A DNA stretch of 64,000 nucleotides from JACJYM01 sp965230495 (GCA_965230495.1 OZ246004.1:1054001-1118000), one strand, 5' to 3'. Positions 17,075 to 27,537 are shown, counted from the stretch's first letter. Made by a program: numbers and translations. Notes: generated by a model not told the origin, from the sequence alone.

Positions 17075-18262
17075 ATGAGTATCTATGATAATATTGCCGC
17101 TGAGCTGAAAGAAATATCGGAGGCTGGACTATTTAAAAAGGAAAGGATTATTGTCACTCCACAAAACTCAATTATTGGGACATTAGACGGAAAAGAAGTA
17201 CTAAATTTTTGTGCTAATAACTATTTGGGACTTAGTTCTCACCCTGAAGTAATTAAGGCTGCAAAGGAGACGATTGATTCGCATGGATTTGGAATGTCTT
17301 CTGTGCGATTTATTTGTGGAACACAAGACATACATAAGGAATTAGAGAAGAAAATAGCTGAGTTTGTGGGCTGTGAAGATGCTATTCTTTATGCTGCTGC
17401 CTTTGATGCCAATGGTGGGTTGTTCGAACCGATATTGACTGCAGAAGATGCGATCATATCCGATCAGTTAAATCATGCCTCTATTATAGACGGAATACGA
17501 CTTTGCAAGGCGAAAAGATATCGTTACTCCAATAATGATATGAACGACCTTGAAAACAAGTTAAAAGAGGCCAAAGCCGATAATTCCAGACGCATTCTTA
17601 TCGCGACTGATGGAGTTTTTAGCATGGATGGAATAATAGCTCAGATAGATAAAATATGTAATCTTGCAGAGAAATACGGTGCCTTGGTAATGGTAGATGA
17701 TTGTCATGCTACTGGTTTTACTGGTAAAACAGGAAGAGGTTCTGCTGAACATTGTGACGCATTTGGACGAGTAGATATTGTTACTGGTACATTTGGAAAA
17801 GCTTTAGGAGGGGCATCAGGAGGTTTTACGGCTGGTAAAAAGGAGGTGATTGAAATGTTGAGACAAAGGTCGCGCCCCTATCTATTTTCTAATACTTTGG
17901 CTCCTGCCATCGTCGGAGCAAGCATTAAGGTTTTGGAGATCTTGTCTTCGAGTACGGAGTTAAGAGATAAACTTGAAAGAAATGCAACTCATTTTAGAAC
18001 AAAAATGAAAGAAGCAGGCTTTGATATAATAGATGGTACGCATCCAATTGTTCCAGTTATGCTTTATGATGCACCACTCGCTCAAAAATTTGCTGATGCA
18101 TTGCTAGAGGAAGGGATTTATGTGATAGGATTCTTTTATCCTGTTGTCCCTAAAGGAAAGGCCAGAATTAGAGTTCAATTGTCAGCTGCTCATGAGATAG
18201 ATCAAATAGATAAAGCTGTAGATGCATTTTCCAAAGTTGGAAAGCAGTTAGGAGCTATCTAA
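17075..18262 (+). CDS. kbl: 2-amino-3-ketobutyrate CoA ligase (glycine C-acetyltransferase)
   Basis: A 395-residue PLP enzyme of the alpha-oxoamine synthase family. Motifs include FCANNYLGLS, the cofactor-binding DDCHATGF and the PLP-lysine segment TFGKALGGASGG. It splits 2-amino-3-ketobutyrate with CoA into glycine and acetyl-CoA. Coupled with the upstream dehydrogenase it completes threonine degradation. Length fits Kbl rather than the longer haem or biotin pathway relatives. A hairpin just downstream ends the unit. Confidence 0.95.
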   Translation: MSIYDNIAAELKEISEAGLFKKERIIVTPQNSIIGTLDGKEVLNFCANNYLGLSSHPEVIKAAKETIDSHGFGMSSVRFICGTQDIHKELEKKIAEFVGCEDAILYAAAFDANGGLFEPILTAEDAIISDQLNHASIIDGIRLCKAKRYRYSNNDMNDLENKLKEAKADNSRRILIATDGVFSMDGIIAQIDKICNLAEKYGALVMVDDCHATGFTGKTGRGSAEHCDAFGRVDIVTGTFGKALGGASGGFTAGKKEVIEMLRQRSRPYLFSNTLAPAIVGASIKVLEILSSSTELRDKLERNATHFRTKMKEAGFDIIDGTHPIVPVMLYDAPLAQKFADALLEEGIYVIGFFYPVVPKGKARIRVQLSAAHEIDQIDKAVDAFSKVGKQLGAI

Positions 18263-18269
18263 AGAAAAA

Positions 18270-18306
18270 GAATACCTGAAACCAAGTATTTTGATTTCAG
18301 GTGTTC
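18270..18306. terminator. Hairpin between convergent kbl and the hypothetical gene
   Basis: GAATACCTGAAA at 18270-18281 pairs with TTTCAGGTGTTC at 18295-18306 (12 bp, one G-U pair), with a 13-base loop. It sits between convergent genes and probably acts as a bidirectional terminator, although the U-tract is weak on both sides. Confidence 0.6.
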
Positions 18307-18328
18307 CTATTTAACAGATGTAGAACTT

Positions 18329-18760
18329 TTATAACTCTACCCTTTTGTACTTATACCAAAGTTTCTTAAAATGATTTGCTAATTTCTTGGACGAATCTTT
18401 GCTTAGTCGAATTACATCGTTGCTATCTTCGAGAGCAGGAGCAGCACAGGCTATACATTTTTTTGATGCGTCATAAATAGCAGTTTCCATTACAAAGGGA
18501 CCGAATTCAGAGGAAGGTAAAAACAAAAAGTTTTCCTTAATTTCCTCCTTGCTCACCTTATACATCTTTCGATAGATTTTTATATTTTTTTCGATAGCCT
18601 TGGTAGATGGAACGATATACTTATATTTCGTTTTTTCGCCTAGATTTACACTTACAAGTTCTGAAAAATCTTTGTTTTCAACATCATAATGTAGTTCGGG
18701 ACTTACGACCCATACTTCCTTAGCTTTGTCTTCTAACTTAATTAGTTGCTTAAGTGTCAT
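18329..18760 (-). CDS. Hypothetical protein encoded downstream of smc
   Basis: A 143-residue basic, soluble protein. The first 60 residues (KAKEVWVVSPELHYDVEN, KYKYIVP) suggest an alpha/beta domain of the kind seen in sensor or phospholipase-D-like folds, and the rest is helical and Lys-rich. It starts 16 bp after the smc stop and is probably in the same transcript. No family could be named, and a link to chromosome structure is only positional. Confidence 0.6.
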   Translation of the reverse strand: MTLKQLIKLEDKAKEVWVVSPELHYDVENKDFSELVSVNLGEKTKYKYIVPSTKAIEKNIKIYRKMYKVSKEEIKENFLFLPSSEFGPFVMETAIYDASKKCIACAAPALEDSNDVIRLSKDSSKKLANHFKKLWYKYKRVEL

Positions 18761-18776
18761 GTTATTCTTTTTACGA

Positions 18777-21700
18777 TTAATTTAAATTTACAATGTAATC
18801 CTCATGTTTTAATGTCCTAAAATCGACTGGAGTAACTTCACTAATACCCATATTTTGCATATAAACTCCATAAAGCACGTCAACTTCGGCCATTGTAGAT
18901 TTATTATGGGTAACAATAATGAACTGAGAATCTTTTGAAAACTTTTTAATTATTTTATTAAACTTTTTAATATTGGCATCATCAAGGGGAGCATCGACCT
19001 CATCGAAAATACAAAACGGTGCTGGCTTCAACAGATAAAGAGCAAATAATAGTGCGGTTGCTGTAAGTGTTTTTTCACCTCCGGATAACTGACTTAGAGA
19101 TTTAGGCCTTTTCCCCTTTGGTTTAGCAATTATTTCAATTTTTGACTCCAAAGGATTTTCCGTATCTAAAAGGATGAGATCACAATTGTCATCAGAAGTG
19201 AATAGGCTCCTAAAAACATCAATAAAATGCAATCTAATTTGTTCGAAAGACTCTAGAAATTGCTGTGTAGCTGTAGCCTCTATTTCATTAATAGTTTTTA
19301 TAAGTGTATCCTGAGCATCTAGTATGTCCTGTCTCTGTGAAGTAATAGAGTCAAATCTCTCCTTCATTTCGTTAAAAGTCTCTACGGCCATAGGATTGAT
19401 CTCCCCAAAATTATGAAGTCTTGTTTTTAGCTTTTCTACTTCAATAGATAAATCTGTTTTTAAATAATTGTCATTGGGCTCCTGACCTATTATAGAGTTA
19501 ATATCTATATCAAATTCTATTCTCAATCTTTCACTAACTGAACTTATTTTGAACTTAACATCCGTAAGTTTTTCTTTTGCTTTTTGTATTTCGAGCTGAA
19601 GAGTGTTTTGGTTTCTATTCATTTTTTTAGCTTTTTCTTCCATCTCAAGAATTTTATTCCTTGCAGAGAAAAACTTTTGTTCGAAATGACTTAGCTCAGA
19701 TTTCTTTTCATCTAAATGTATATATCCTTCTCCTAATTTGTTTTCTGTTTCCTTTAGTTGAATTTGAATTTCTTCAACTTCGGAATTCAGCCTTAAAATT
19801 TGTGCCCTATTAGTTTCTAATTGACTTTCAAGATCTTTAAGTCTTGTGTTAGAAAAATTAACCTCTTTCGTAATGTTTTCGATGTGATTCTGTTGCCTTA
19901 TGAGCAATATATTATTTTCGTTGAGTATCTCAGAGTTTTTGCTTAGACTTTGAGCCAATTTGCTTAATTCCTCATCTGTTACTATCACTTTACTATTGGA
20001 TAATTGGGTTTTTAATGTTTCGAACTGTGTACCTTGTTTTTTTATCAACGAACGAACATTGTTCAACTCATTCTCTGTATGATCGAATTTCTTTTGAAGA
20101 TTATCTAATTGGGAGCTTATGGAGTCTTTTGTGGCAGAGATTCTAACAATTTCTTGATCAAGTTTTTGTTTAACAGAAGTCAATTCGTTGAAATCTGATT
20201 GCACCAATGTATTTTCTATTTTCTTTTTATCTTGCTTCAGACGATCTAATTCACTTTTCCTGGTATCAAGCTCCTTATGAAGATTCTTGATAGTTTTCTC
20301 TAATTTTTCGAGTGTCTTACGTCTTCCTATTTTGTTTCCATCGAATAAACCAACAGAACCACCGGATAAACTAGATCGTGTTTTTATATGAGTGCCTTTC
20401 TTAGATAATAATACAATATCTGGATTCAAGTCAAACGTATAGAATTCATCAATGAAATCATCGATTATATAAGCGTTTGAAAGTAGATTAGAAACTAACT
20501 TTTTATACTTGGCTTCTATATCTACTACCAGAACAGCAGGTACACTTCCTTTAGGTGTCTCAAATTTTTTTTCAACCTTGGATAAAGCCTCTAATACAAA
20601 AAAGGAGGCTTTTCCTTTTTGACTTTCAATTAACAGATCAATGGCTTCTCTGGCTTGAGAATATGAATCTACTATATAGTAGTTTAAAAAATTCTCTAAG
20701 TACTTTTCTATAGACCTTTTGTATTCTTCGTTAACATCCAGAATATCAGAAAGAATGGGAATATCACTTCTCCAATTTTTAGACAAAAACTTAATGGAGT
20801 CAGGAAAACCTTCGTAATTATTGATCATACTTTTCAAAAGGTCATACTCGTTTTGTTTGGCGTCCAGTTTTCGCTGTATTTCCGAGATTAGCTTATTTTT
20901 GTCAAGAATGTGTTGATCAATAGCGGTTAGCTTTTCTTTTCTAGTAGCTTCCTTTTCTTTATGTGAACGTATAAGAGTGTTGATCTCTGATAGGCGATTA
21001 GTTGATTCAGTATTGGATTTATCCAGTTGTTCAAGTGATTCTTGAAGTTTATCGATTTCCAATTTAATGTTTCTATAATCTACTTGTAAACTTTCTTCCC
21101 TATTTTGGGATAATGCGAGTTCTTTTTCGGTATTAAATAATGCCTGTTCTTCCTCCTGTCTCAATCTCAGTGATTGATCATAACTATTCTTTACATTGTC
21201 ATAGTTTAGTTTAGATTTATCGTAATCTTGTTTAGCAGCTTCGTAGTTTACTTTATAGGATGTAACCTTTAAGATCTCTAATTCAAGAGATTCTTGCAAT
21301 CGTCCTATTTCTAGGTTAAACTGTTTAATATTACTATCTAAACTTAAAATTGAATTCTCTAGATTTGACTTCGAGCTATTTTTAAATTTAATGTTCTGAA
21401 TATATAGGTTCTTCTTCTCTTCTAAATCCCTTTGTTTACTTGTTAGATCGTTCAAAACTCTTTGATTAGAACTGAGTTTCAATTCATCATCTAAGTTTGA
21501 TTTCTTCACTTTTTCTACCTCAGAATCATGCCTATTAATCTCTACTTCATTCTTTCTATACCGCTCTAACAAGTCTTTACTTTCTGTGTCTAAATGTTTA
21601 TATTCTGACTTCAACTCTTGTATAGAATGGATGGCTAATTGGATAGATAATTCTTTATATTTTTCCTTAATATCCAAGTACTTTTGCGTTCTTTTCGCTT

Positions 21701-22322
21701 GTCTTTGAAGAGATTTCAAGTTTCCCTCCAGTTCAAATAAAATGTCTTCAATTCTATCTAGATCGGCCTTGGTAGATTTTAGTTTGTTTTGGGTTTCTTT
21801 TTTTCGTTGTTTATACTTAGAAATACCTGCTGCCTGTTCAAACATCCTCCTTCTGGCATTCTCTTTATCGGATAAAATATCATCTACCATTCCTAGAGCT
21901 ATAATAGCATAGGAGTCAGAACCAATACCTGTATCAACAAAAAGAGAGCGAATATCTTTTAAACGGCACTGTACGTCATTGAGTCTATATTCACTTTCTC
22001 CACTTCGGTATAGTATTCTGGAAATACTTACAGTATTATATTCAGTAGGTAGAATATTTTTGGTGTTATCAAAGTTCAGAGTGACAGAAGCTACATTAGC
22101 GGCTTTTTTCTTCTTGGTACCATTAAAGATTACATCTTGCATTTGATCGAGACGGAGCTCCCTATTTTTTTGTTCACCAAGTACCCATCTTATGGCATCC
22201 ACCACATTTGATTTGCCGGAACCATTAGGACCTACAATTCCAATGACTTGTTCGTCAAAATTTAGTATTGTTTCATTAGCGAAACTTTTAAATCCTTTTA
22301 TTCGCAGGCTCCTCAATTTCAT
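18777..22322 (-). CDS. smc: Chromosome segregation protein SMC
   Basis: A full-length 1181-residue SMC. The N-terminal head has Walker A GPNGSGKSNV (residues 32-41). Two long coiled-coil arms (about 170-500 and 670-1000) flank a hinge around residues 510-660 with GGSVG. The C-terminal head has the ABC signature LSGGEK and Walker B FCIFDEVDAPLDD. It should organise and compact the chromosome with ScpA/ScpB, which are not in this window. An unknown small gene follows directly downstream. Confidence 0.96.
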   Translation of the reverse strand: MKLRSLRIKGFKSFANETILNFDEQVIGIVGPNGSGKSNVVDAIRWVLGEQKNRELRLDQMQDVIFNGTKKKKAANVASVTLNFDNTKNILPTEYNTVSISRILYRSGESEYRLNDVQCRLKDIRSLFVDTGIGSDSYAIIALGMVDDILSDKENARRRMFEQAAGISKYKQRKKETQNKLKSTKADLDRIEDILFELEGNLKSLQRQAKRTQKYLDIKEKYKELSIQLAIHSIQELKSEYKHLDTESKDLLERYRKNEVEINRHDSEVEKVKKSNLDDELKLSSNQRVLNDLTSKQRDLEEKKNLYIQNIKFKNSSKSNLENSILSLDSNIKQFNLEIGRLQESLELEILKVTSYKVNYEAAKQDYDKSKLNYDNVKNSYDQSLRLRQEEEQALFNTEKELALSQNREESLQVDYRNIKLEIDKLQESLEQLDKSNTESTNRLSEINTLIRSHKEKEATRKEKLTAIDQHILDKNKLISEIQRKLDAKQNEYDLLKSMINNYEGFPDSIKFLSKNWRSDIPILSDILDVNEEYKRSIEKYLENFLNYYIVDSYSQAREAIDLLIESQKGKASFFVLEALSKVEKKFETPKGSVPAVLVVDIEAKYKKLVSNLLSNAYIIDDFIDEFYTFDLNPDIVLLSKKGTHIKTRSSLSGGSVGLFDGNKIGRRKTLEKLEKTIKNLHKELDTRKSELDRLKQDKKKIENTLVQSDFNELTSVKQKLDQEIVRISATKDSISSQLDNLQKKFDHTENELNNVRSLIKKQGTQFETLKTQLSNSKVIVTDEELSKLAQSLSKNSEILNENNILLIRQQNHIENITKEVNFSNTRLKDLESQLETNRAQILRLNSEVEEIQIQLKETENKLGEGYIHLDEKKSELSHFEQKFFSARNKILEMEEKAKKMNRNQNTLQLEIQKAKEKLTDVKFKISSVSERLRIEFDIDINSIIGQEPNDNYLKTDLSIEVEKLKTRLHNFGEINPMAVETFNEMKERFDSITSQRQDILDAQDTLIKTINEIEATATQQFLESFEQIRLHFIDVFRSLFTSDDNCDLILLDTENPLESKIEIIAKPKGKRPKSLSQLSGGEKTLTATALLFALYLLKPAPFCIFDEVDAPLDDANIKKFNKIIKKFSKDSQFIIVTHNKSTMAEVDVLYGVYMQNMGISEVTPVDFRTLKHEDYIVNLN

Positions 22323-22351
22323 AGCCTACAAAGATAGTATTATCTTAAAAT

Positions 22352-22381
22352 AAAAAACCCTAGAATTGTAAGATTCTAGGG
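22352..22381 (-). terminator. Intrinsic terminator after the TPR-PD40-SPOR gene
   Basis: On the minus strand CCCTAGAAT (22381-22373) pairs perfectly with ATTCTAGGG (22366-22358), followed by TTTTTTA. It lies 47 bp beyond the stop of the gene at 22428 and upstream of smc, so smc must be transcribed from its own start. Confidence 0.85.
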
Positions 22382-22427
22382 TAAAGCAAAATGCCTAAAT
22401 TTCTTAAATGTATAGAGCTAGGAACTC

Positions 22428-24413
22428 TTAATTACTTTTAATTCTTTCAAGTATACCTCCTCTATCGATTACTACTTCACTATCTACAAAGCCTCTGTTT
22501 ACAGCTTGAATATGGGCTCGTTGTGCTTCTTCATAGCTGGTGTAACCTCCCAGAATAAAGATAGTCCAAGCTCCTTTACTCCATTGTTCTATCCTCCCCA
22601 AGTCCTTTACTTTATTTGTATCAAACCAAATAGGATCTTCGTATGCAGCTAACCTTACTTTATAGCTTTTGTTTGATGCGTTGTCTGAACCAAAGATATC
22701 AGATGTATAAGAATTTGTAGTAGATGGAGAGTTAGTTTGAGAATTGGAAGAAGAAACTATTAGCTCTAGTGAAGAAGTGTTTAATGGGCCATAGGTTATA
22801 AATGCGTCTCTGAATCCATGTTTTTTAACATTAGAGAGAACTTGGCGAGCTTGATTCTCATCGTAGTAGTAACCCAATTGTATTTTGACTGCGTTATCCT
22901 TATATATTTTATATATGTTTCCAAAAGGGGAAAGAGATCTGAATCTGTCAGTATTGGCTTCACTACTGTATAAAGCTGCTATTTGGATAAAGTATACGCT
23001 TGTAGCTGGTAAAAGTTCACCAACAGAGACTAATCTCGCTCCTTCAAGTGAAAATAAATTTTCCGTTTTCTCTTCGCTGAGTTCCAAAACTTCAATTTTA
23101 AGTACATCACTAACAGCAACTACATTGGGTGATGAGGATTCCAATTCGCTCATATAAGATGAAGGAATAAGTTCAGCTGGAGGCGGTACAAGGGATAACA
23201 TTTCTTGATGTATCTCCCTAGCTACGTAAATATCTGCGGATCCTAATCCACCTGGTCTAGTACTTGTAAAGTATAAGTTTTTTTCCTGATAGAATGGAAA
23301 CCACTCGTCTTCTTGGCTATTGACACCGAAACCTAAGTTTTTAGGTTTACTCCATTGAGAATCGATTTTCGAAGATTTGAAAATGTCATACCCCCCTACT
23401 CCATAATGATAATCCGAGGAAAAATACAAATCTCCATTTTCTACGTGACATGATAATTCATTGCCTTTGGTATTTATCTCATTACCTAAATTTTGTGGAT
23501 CTGTCCATGTTCCATTGGAAAGATAACTAACATATAGGTCAAAACCTCCTAATCCTCCTTCCCTGTTTGATGTAAAAAATAAAGCATCACCACTTTCAGT
23601 TAAAAATGGAAATGCATTAACAACACCTGGCATATTATAAGGGAAAGACTCAATTTTATCATTCTTAGAATTGTAGAAATATATGGCACTGGACATTCCT
23701 TCAAAACTAATGAAGTCATCAATTGCAAAGTTAGTAATTGCATATGTATATATTCCTGACTCTACTGATTCAGATACAAATCCCTTGTTAGCAAGGACAT
23801 TATCTGTATTCCATTCTTTCATCCTTTGGTCATCGGCTATATAAGTTCCAAATTTTCTAGTATTATCTTGAGAGAAGATATCTGACGAAGAAGCTTCCTG
23901 ATTGCCAAAACTTTGAAAAACCAAAGAGTTATCAAAACTTGATGTACCAAAGTCCGAATACTTAGTATTAAAACCATAAGGTTGTATTTCAAATTCAGAG
24001 GCAGGAATGTTTTTGGAAAACTCTACGCGAGCTAATTCTTGTGTACCCACAGTAACATCAGTTCTCAAAATTTCATTATAAATGTTTATTGCCTCATCAA
24101 TGTTATTTTGTCTTTTCAATACCTTGGCATAATTAAGCTTATCAGTTATGGTAGATTCATTTCTTGAAATTATACGAGAGTATAGTTTTTCGGACTTTTT
24201 ATAGTTCTTGAGTTTAAGGTGACACAGAGCTAGTTTAGAGATTGCTCCATAGTCATTAGGATAAAGTTGAAGTCCCTTTTCATAATTCTCTACGGCCAAA
24301 TCATATCTGCCTAAGTCAAATTGCTTTGAAGCTTTTTTTAAATTATCTTGACCGTAGACTCCTAAAGCCATAACGGTAGACAATATCAGACATAAGTACA
24401 TTTTTTTGTTCAT
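22428..24413 (-). CDS. TPR-PD40-SPOR envelope protein
   Basis: A 661-residue protein with a signal peptide ending near VYGQ (residue 22). Domains in order: tetratricopeptide repeats (about residues 23-125), WD40-like PD40 beta-propeller repeats such as GGLGGFDLYVS and GVGGYDIFKSS (about 230-400), and two SPOR-like modules (FIQIAALYSSEANTD... and YKVRLAAYEDPIWFD...) that could bind denuded peptidoglycan. The front resembles gliding/T9SS PorE/SprE-type proteins, but the usual OmpA-like peptidoglycan domain is replaced by the SPOR pair. It probably acts in the periplasm. Its terminator is at 22352-22381. Confidence 0.75.
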   Translation of the reverse strand: MNKKMYLCLILSTVMALGVYGQDNLKKASKQFDLGRYDLAVENYEKGLQLYPNDYGAISKLALCHLKLKNYKKSEKLYSRIISRNESTITDKLNYAKVLKRQNNIDEAINIYNEILRTDVTVGTQELARVEFSKNIPASEFEIQPYGFNTKYSDFGTSSFDNSLVFQSFGNQEASSSDIFSQDNTRKFGTYIADDQRMKEWNTDNVLANKGFVSESVESGIYTYAITNFAIDDFISFEGMSSAIYFYNSKNDKIESFPYNMPGVVNAFPFLTESGDALFFTSNREGGLGGFDLYVSYLSNGTWTDPQNLGNEINTKGNELSCHVENGDLYFSSDYHYGVGGYDIFKSSKIDSQWSKPKNLGFGVNSQEDEWFPFYQEKNLYFTSTRPGGLGSADIYVAREIHQEMLSLVPPPAELIPSSYMSELESSSPNVVAVSDVLKIEVLELSEEKTENLFSLEGARLVSVGELLPATSVYFIQIAALYSSEANTDRFRSLSPFGNIYKIYKDNAVKIQLGYYYDENQARQVLSNVKKHGFRDAFITYGPLNTSSLELIVSSSNSQTNSPSTTNSYTSDIFGSDNASNKSYKVRLAAYEDPIWFDTNKVKDLGRIEQWSKGAWTIFILGGYTSYEEAQRAHIQAVNRGFVDSEVVIDRGGILERIKSN

Positions 24414-24627
24414 GATCCTAAATCAGTTTATTGGTATAACTAATAAATATATTATAAAATACAAATATATGAAAAATATTGTTTATAGGTGTATTATATA
24501 TTATAATTATTCGTAATATGAGTACATTCTTGATGACTTATTATATAAATGTCATTTAAAATATATTGAAGAAAACAGTAATCTTAATAAATCAGGTTAT
24601 TTTTGAATAAATAACAGCTTTTGTACT

Positions 24628-27537
24628 ATGTCAGTTAAAAATATTATTGTTTTCGTATTTTTTGCTATTTCGTTTTCAATGCCACTTAAGGGGCAAAAAT
24701 TACTTCATAGACAAGGAGAAATTATCGTTCAGTTCAAAAATGATAGGTTTCTCGATAGATTTTTGCAAGACTATCAATTGTATAATACATCTAAGACGGC
24801 TACTCATGTCAAAAAGATTAGTTCCTCTCCTTTTAATCTCTATTTACTAAGTTTTGATTGGGTAAATATTAACGAAGATCAATACTTGGAGCGTTTAAGA
24901 AACGAACATTATGTTGTTTTAGCTCAGAAAAACCACATACTCACTCTTCGCGAAACACCAAATGATCCAAGGTTTGGAGAACAATGGCAATATTTAAATG
25001 CTAATAACAGAGATTTAGATATGGATTTGGCTTGGGACATTGCTACAGGAGGGATAACAACCCAAAATGATGAAATAGTAGTCGCAGTTATAGATGATGG
25101 ATTTGATTTAACACATGAAGATTTGGTAGACAATCTTTGGAAAAATCAAGCCGAAATTCCTAACAATGGAATTGATGATGACAATAATGGATATGTAGAT
25201 GACTATGATGGATGGAATGTTGCAAACGAAAATGATAATCTCACTACTGGTGACCATGGACTTAGTGTATGTGGTATAGTTGGTGCGAGAGGAGACAATA
25301 ATGTAGGGGTGGCGGGAATGAATTGGAACATTAAGATAATGCCGCTGGAATATGGGACAGTAACAGAGGCAAGTGCTATCAGCTCCTATTCATATGCTTA
25401 TGAAATGAGAAAGAGATATAATGATTCTAACGGAGACGAAGGTGCTTTTGTCGTGGCTACTAACGCTTCTTGGGGAATAGATGAGGGAAAAGCGGAAGAT
25501 GCCCCAATTTGGTGTTCTTTTTATGATGAGCTCGGACGGATAGGCATAATAAACTGCGGTGCTACTGCTAATAATAATGTGAATGTAGAGGAAGATGGAG
25601 ATCTGCCAACTTCATGCTCCAGTGATTTCCTAATAGCTGTTACAAACATAAATATGTTTGATAATAAAGTGAATAGTGCTGGTTATGGATACAAGTCAAT
25701 TGATTTAGGAGCATATGGTTCGGGAACATTTACGATAAGACCAGGTAATGGTTATGGATCTTTTGGAGGAACATCTGGAGCCACACCTCATGTGACTGGG
25801 CTTGCGGCATTACTATACGCTACTTCATGCGGAGAACTTATCTCTTTGGCAAAGTCAAATCCAAGCAAAGCTGCTCTAGCTGTTAAAGATTTTATTCTTA
25901 ATGGTGTGGTTTCGAATAATGATCTTACAGGTATTACAACTTCAGGAGGAAAGTTGAATGGCAAGAAAAGCATGGATCAAATGGCCAGTCAATGTCAAAA
26001 TATAAAGGCTCCTTACGCATTTTCAATTGAAACTTTTGATCTAGGAGAAATGAAATTGGACTGGTTAGGAGGAGACAATGTAACCGTAGATATTAGATAT
26101 AGAGAGATAGGCCAAACAAGTTGGACGACCGTTACAAATATTAATAAGTGTCAAATATTATCAGGACTTCCTTTATGTGCAGAGTTTGAATTTCAATTCC
26201 GTTCTAGTTTTACAAATGAATGGGGGTATTCTCGATTTAAGTTTACGAGTGGTTGTTGTATAATACCAACTAATATTAATGTTGACTATGATGATCACAG
26301 ATTTAATGTTTCTTTCGTGTCAGACTTTAATTCCGATGTTGTTTCTATAGAGTATAAGAAAGTATCTGATCTGGTCTGGACAACTGCTGATATACTAACA
26401 TCACCATTTCAAAGTGAATACCTAGATGGTTGTGATACATATTTAGTGAGGCTGAGGTCAAAATGTTCTAAGACATCCAATGAGTCTGAATACTCTAGAG
26501 TTTATCTTGTAAATACTTCTTGTGATGAATGTAATGAAATAGATTACTGTCAGTTGACAACAAAAAATAATACATTTGAATGGATAGAATCTATCAGCAT
26601 AAATGGTACAGAAAATGTGTCCGGTAAAAATTTTGGAGCATACCAGTTTTATGGCAATGTATTTCCATTTGATTTTGAAGTGGGACAAAATTATCCTGTA
26701 ATGCTTGCACCAGGATACCTTGAAACACCATATCAGGAATATTTTAAGATCTATATTGATGGAAACCGGGATGGTACATTTGATGAAGGAGAAGTGGTTT
26801 ATGATGCCGGAAGTCTTACTACAAGCCCTATCTCCGGAGAAATTTCTATTCCTTCGAATATTACAGAGGGTTATACAAGATTAAGAGTTTTGATGTCTTA
26901 TAATGGCCCTGCAGAAGCTTGTGAAACCGGTACAGGATTTAGTGATGGAGAATATGAAGATTATTGCATATATATTAGTAATTCTAATTGTAGACGTATT
27001 AGCCAATTATTCTTTGATAATATCACCATTAGCAGTATGGAGGTATCTTGGTCTGATACTGGAGCAGATATTTATGAAATGACTATTACCAATAATGATT
27101 CAGGCGTAATGACAATGAAAACAAGCTCTACTAACGCTATAAATATTGAGGCATTAGAAGAATGCACAACTTATACTTTGAATATTCAGGCATATTGTGG
27201 GAACAACGTTTCAGAAAAGTCTGAGACATATATAAGGAAAACAGAATGCACTTCATCCATTGGAGAACCATTTAAAGAAGAGTCCAACATAAATGCAGTA
27301 TTTAGTTTTTATGGAGACATAAAAGTAAAGTATAATCTGGAAAAAGGACAAGAGGTACGTGCCAGTATTTTCGATGCTTCAGGAAGGTTGCTATATCATA
27401 ATAACGAGTTTTGGTCTCCCAATTCAAGTTCTCGTTTATTAGAAGTGCCGGGCTTAAACTCAGGAATTTATTTTATGTTGTTCGAAAGCCCACATTTTTC
27501 TGAAAGTAAGAAGCTATTGTATTTGCCGAGACATTAA
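24628..27537 (+). CDS. T9SS-secreted S8 (subtilisin-like) serine protease
   Basis: A 969-residue protein with a signal peptide, an inhibitor-like propeptide (to about residue 110) and a subtilase domain. The likely catalytic triad is Asp156 (VAVIDDGFD), His210 (GDHGLS) and Ser383 (GGTSGATPH). Fibronectin-III-like modules follow (about 450-620 and 780-880), with a GEVED-type domain between (IYIDGNRDGTFDEGE...YEDYCIYI). The C-terminus (DASGRLLYH...LNSGIYFMLFES) is a type-A T9SS sorting domain, so the enzyme should cross the outer membrane and be attached or released. Ca-binding Asp/Asn-rich loops follow the Asp motif. A strong terminator lies downstream. Confidence 0.9.
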   Translation: MSVKNIIVFVFFAISFSMPLKGQKLLHRQGEIIVQFKNDRFLDRFLQDYQLYNTSKTATHVKKISSSPFNLYLLSFDWVNINEDQYLERLRNEHYVVLAQKNHILTLRETPNDPRFGEQWQYLNANNRDLDMDLAWDIATGGITTQNDEIVVAVIDDGFDLTHEDLVDNLWKNQAEIPNNGIDDDNNGYVDDYDGWNVANENDNLTTGDHGLSVCGIVGARGDNNVGVAGMNWNIKIMPLEYGTVTEASAISSYSYAYEMRKRYNDSNGDEGAFVVATNASWGIDEGKAEDAPIWCSFYDELGRIGIINCGATANNNVNVEEDGDLPTSCSSDFLIAVTNINMFDNKVNSAGYGYKSIDLGAYGSGTFTIRPGNGYGSFGGTSGATPHVTGLAALLYATSCGELISLAKSNPSKAALAVKDFILNGVVSNNDLTGITTSGGKLNGKKSMDQMASQCQNIKAPYAFSIETFDLGEMKLDWLGGDNVTVDIRYREIGQTSWTTVTNINKCQILSGLPLCAEFEFQFRSSFTNEWGYSRFKFTSGCCIIPTNINVDYDDHRFNVSFVSDFNSDVVSIEYKKVSDLVWTTADILTSPFQSEYLDGCDTYLVRLRSKCSKTSNESEYSRVYLVNTSCDECNEIDYCQLTTKNNTFEWIESISINGTENVSGKNFGAYQFYGNVFPFDFEVGQNYPVMLAPGYLETPYQEYFKIYIDGNRDGTFDEGEVVYDAGSLTTSPISGEISIPSNITEGYTRLRVLMSYNGPAEACETGTGFSDGEYEDYCIYISNSNCRRISQLFFDNITISSMEVSWSDTGADIYEMTITNNDSGVMTMKTSSTNAINIEALEECTTYTLNIQAYCGNNVSEKSETYIRKTECTSSIGEPFKEESNINAVFSFYGDIKVKYNLEKGQEVRASIFDASGRLLYHNNEFWSPNSSSRLLEVPGLNSGIYFMLFESPHFSESKKLLYLPRH

